DNA of 14,313 nucleotides. Origin: Caulobacteraceae bacterium (GTDB taxonomy: Bacteria > Pseudomonadota > Alphaproteobacteria > Caulobacterales > Caulobacteraceae). Shown here piece after piece: positions 12,524-14,313 of this stretch. A model generated the notes under the pieces. That model saw nothing but the letters and a program-made list of their open reading frames with translations. It was not told the DNA's origin and did not search any database. The DNA lies in contig PMOM01000300.1 in assembly GCA_003161535.1 (NCBI GenBank), positions 1 through 14,313 on the forward strand, written 5' to 3'. Position numbers and translations under genes: made by a program. Within the stretch, counting starts at the first letter, position 1; each line of letters opens with the position of its first letter.

Positions 12524-12930
12524 TGCCAAAGGCTTCGTCCCGCCTAGCCGGTCTGAGAGTGCTCGTGGTCGACGACGAGCTGCTGGTCGCCCTGCATATA
12601 GAGACGCTTCTGGAAGACCTTGGCTGCGAGGTCATCGGTCCGGTGCCCACCATCGAAAAGGCCCTCGCCGTCATGCGCGACGAACATCTGGACGGGGTTC
12701 TGCTGGACGCCAACCTCGACGGCTACAGCAGCGCTCCGGTGGCCGCGGATCTTCGAGCCCGTGGCGTGCCCTTCGTGGTCGTCACCGGCTATGGCCAGCT
12801 TGAGCTGGCCAGCCCCGCCCTGACCGATGCGCCCCGGCTTTCCAAGCCCTTCAACGACACCGAATTCGAGGCGACGCTCACAGCGGCGTTTTGCGCCGAT
12901 CGCCGCGCCTCCACGACGATCGGACAGTGA
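12523..12930 (+). CDS. Single-domain response regulator (receiver only)
   Basis: This 135-residue protein is a CheY-like receiver with no output domain. Landmarks are VLVVDDE with acidic pocket D17/D18, phospho-acceptor D62 in LLDANLDG, T88 in VVTGYG and K108 in LSKPF. The D-x-NL-x-G and RGVPFVVVTGYG patterns are those of receivers that accompany HWE-type kinases. The ATG at 12523 shares its A with the kinase stop (TGATG), with GAGGA a little upstream, so the two proteins are probably made together. It most likely takes phosphate from the kinase and acts by protein contact or as a phosphate sink. Its partner is unknown. Confidence 0.93.
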   Translation: MPKASSRLAGLRVLVVDDELLVALHIETLLEDLGCEVIGPVPTIEKALAVMRDEHLDGVLLDANLDGYSSAPVAADLRARGVPFVVVTGYGQLELASPALTDAPRLSKPFNDTEFEATLTAAFCADRRASTTIGQ

Positions 12931-12931
12931 C

Positions 12932-13672
12932 ATGACACACACTCGCCGCGAACTTGGGCGATCACTGCTGCGCCTCTGCGCCGCCGGGACGGGGACGGGG
13001 CTGGGCCTGTCCGCCCTGCCCGCCTGGGCCGCCGAGGGCGAAGACGCCTCACCCCTGACCAATGTGTTCATCAGCCCCGGTGGGCGACCATTCCGGGCCA
13101 AGGACGATGCGCCTTATCCCGTCGTCGACTGGTTCAAGATGGCCGACAAGAACGCCGACGGGCGGCTCGAGCGGGCGGAGTTCGTCGCCGACTCCGAGGC
13201 CTTCTTCAAATTGATCGACCGCAATGGCGACGGCGTGCTCAGCCCTGGCGAGGTGGCGTTCTACGAGCAACGCATCGCACCGGAGATATTGGGTTTTCGG
13301 GTGAATGTCAGCTCGGCGGGCGTTGTGAATCTCTCACGGCGTACTCTTTTGTGGCGCGCGCAGATGCGCCCGCCAGACGTGGCGATCAATCCGGGTGAAG
13401 ATCCGGATTATTCGCCGCGCCGTTCACCGCAGGTTCTGGACGAATCGGGCGCGGGCGCTTCGCCCTTCAGCTTCTTTGACGAGCCCGAACCGTTGATGGC
13501 CGCCGACCTCAATTTCCGCGGCCTGGTCTTTAAGGCCGACTTCCTGAAGCTGGCCGATATTCACTTCACCACCCTTGATCATGAGGGCGTGGGCTTTTTG
13601 ACCCTGGCGACGCTCCCCAAGACGCCCATGCAGAAGCGCTTGGAACATGAACGGCGCGGTCGCCGGCGTTGA
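12932..13672 (+). CDS. Exported EF-hand (probable calcium-binding) protein
   Basis: The start at 12932 lies one base after the response-regulator stop, so it is in the same operon. The 246-residue product begins MTHTRRELGRSLLRL followed by a hydrophobic stretch ending ALPAWA, a probable twin-arginine (Tat) signal. Two canonical EF-hand loops follow: DKNADGRLERAE (72-83) and DRNGDGVLSPGE (96-107). Further on are two degenerate loops, DLNFRGLVFKAD (192-203) and DHEGVGFLTLAT (216-227), so the protein may contain two EF pairs, one of them weakened. The linker is rich in Arg and Pro. No enzyme motif was seen. Binding of Ca2+ is inferred from the canonical loops. The role beside a two-component pair is unknown. 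The stop is three bases from the convergent glycosyltransferase stop. Confidence 0.85.
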   Translation: MTHTRRELGRSLLRLCAAGTGTGLGLSALPAWAAEGEDASPLTNVFISPGGRPFRAKDDAPYPVVDWFKMADKNADGRLERAEFVADSEAFFKLIDRNGDGVLSPGEVAFYEQRIAPEILGFRVNVSSAGVVNLSRRTLLWRAQMRPPDVAINPGEDPDYSPRRSPQVLDESGAGASPFSFFDEPEPLMAADLNFRGLVFKADFLKLADIHFTTLDHEGVGFLTLATLPKTPMQKRLEHERRGRRR

Positions 13673-13675
13673 GTC

Positions 13676-14313
13676 TTACGGCCGGCACCCGCGTCCGGAC
13701 ACATCTCGCGTCGGCATCGATACCTCAAAGACCGTGTAGCGCGTGGCCTGGCCCCCCGGCGCGAGGCGATCCAGCGGACCGAGGGCCAAGACCCTGGCGA
13801 AACATCCGCGCAGCGCCGCCGCATCGATCCGGCGCGGAAGATCGACGATGAGACCCGTGCGCGTCAGGTCGGGTGCGGGACCCAGTGCGAGACCCTGCCA
13901 ACGCGCCCGTTCGCTGACCTGCAATATGGGCGCGCGGATGGCCGACTCGTCGGCGAGTTCGGCGGCGAGGCCGTAGCTGGACGTGCCCACCCACGCCGCT
14001 CCACGGCTTGCGCGCAGGGTGTCGAGCCGCGCGGCGAAGCTTGGCCAGCCGCGCACCGCCAAGGCTGGATCGGTGAAGGAATTGGGGAGTCGGGGCGACA
14101 GCGCCAGATAAGCGAGCAAAGCCGCGATAACCGCCAAGGCCCAAAGCGGGATGGCGGCGCGCAATGCGGTCCACCCCTTCCGACCGTCGGCGCCAGCGGC
14201 GGCGAACGCGGCGATGATGGCCGCGGCCGGGTAGACGGGGGCCGGCCAGTGCGCCTGGACCCGGTCGTGCAGGCTATGAAGGATCAGGTAGCCGACGAAT
14301 GGCGCGCTGGTGG
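13676..14313 (-). CDS. Membrane glycosyltransferase, GT39/ArnT-like, C-terminal part (N-terminus outside window)
   Basis: The frame is open to the window edge and ends with TAA at 13678-13676, giving the last 212 or so residues. Near its start is HSLHDRVQAHWPAPVYPA, a pattern of GT39-type (dolichyl-phosphate-mannose mannosyltransferase/ArnT-like) integral membrane enzymes that transfer sugars from polyprenyl-phosphate donors. Two hydrophobic segments follow (around AAAIIAAFAAAG and LWALAVIAALLAYLAL). A soluble C-terminal tail of about 140 residues contains WVGTSSYGLAAELAD. The TTG at 14164 is internal and not the start. Donor and acceptor cannot be told from this fragment. Confidence 0.75.
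   Translation of the reverse strand, partial: TSAPFVGYLILHSLHDRVQAHWPAPVYPAAAIIAAFAAAGADGRKGWTALRAAIPLWALAVIAALLAYLALSPRLPNSFTDPALAVRGWPSFAARLDTLRASRGAAWVGTSSYGLAAELADESAIRAPILQVSERARWQGLALGPAPDLTRTGLIVDLPRRIDAAALRGCFARVLALGPLDRLAPGGQATRYTVFEVSMPTRDVSGRGCRP

Noticed and set aside
1..14313. Search for CRISPR arrays, insertion-sequence ends, toxin-antitoxin pairs and known defence genes
   Set aside because: No regularly spaced repeats, transposase motifs or recognised defence domains were seen; the only tandem repeats are within coding regions.

Overview
The window is GC-rich, densely packed DNA of an alphaproteobacterium, most likely a member of the Caulobacteraceae (Caulobacter/Phenylobacterium type). 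The inference rests on the rlpA-tmk-holB-tatD-MBL gene order, the protein sequence types, the fused CheB/CheR-PAS-HWE kinase, and candidate -10 elements resembling the Caulobacter housekeeping consensus GCTANAWC. No integrase, transposase or CRISPR array was seen.

Left part (1-4305, minus strand): a housekeeping run reading rlpA-like lipoprotein, thymidylate kinase (tmk), DNA polymerase III delta-prime (holB), TatD-family hydrolase, PhnP-like metallo-beta-lactamase-fold hydrolase, and a PurN-like formyltransferase cut by the window edge. From tmk onward the genes overlap by 1-4 nt or are 17 nt apart, so they probably form one operon. A tRNA-Ser(UGA) gene at 4421-4510 on the plus strand separates this run from the rest.

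Middle part (4597-8234): two secreted proteins read leftwards, a strongly basic Gly/Ala/Ser/Asn-rich protein with an internal duplication and a subtilisin-like (S8) peptidase with an intact catalytic set. Divergent from the peptidase are an ECF sigma factor and a single-pass membrane protein that is its probable anti-sigma factor. The sigma gene, the peptidase gene and the repeat-protein gene each have the same 27-bp upstream element: a GGA-like pentamer, 17 nt, then CGTTT, containing the palindrome AAACGACC-N6-GGTCGTTT. The sigma and peptidase copies share one palindrome. This suggests a small self-regulated envelope or extracellular regulon, and it is the most novel-looking part of the window.

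Right part (8304-13672): a small secreted four-cysteine protein of unknown function on the minus strand, then a plus-strand operon. That operon encodes a very large CheB-CheR-PAS-coiled coil-PAS-PAS-HWE histidine kinase, a single-domain response regulator translationally coupled to it, and an exported EF-hand (probably calcium-binding) protein. The CheB module has Asn where the catalytic Asp is expected. The window ends in the C-terminal part of a convergent membrane glycosyltransferase of the GT39 type.
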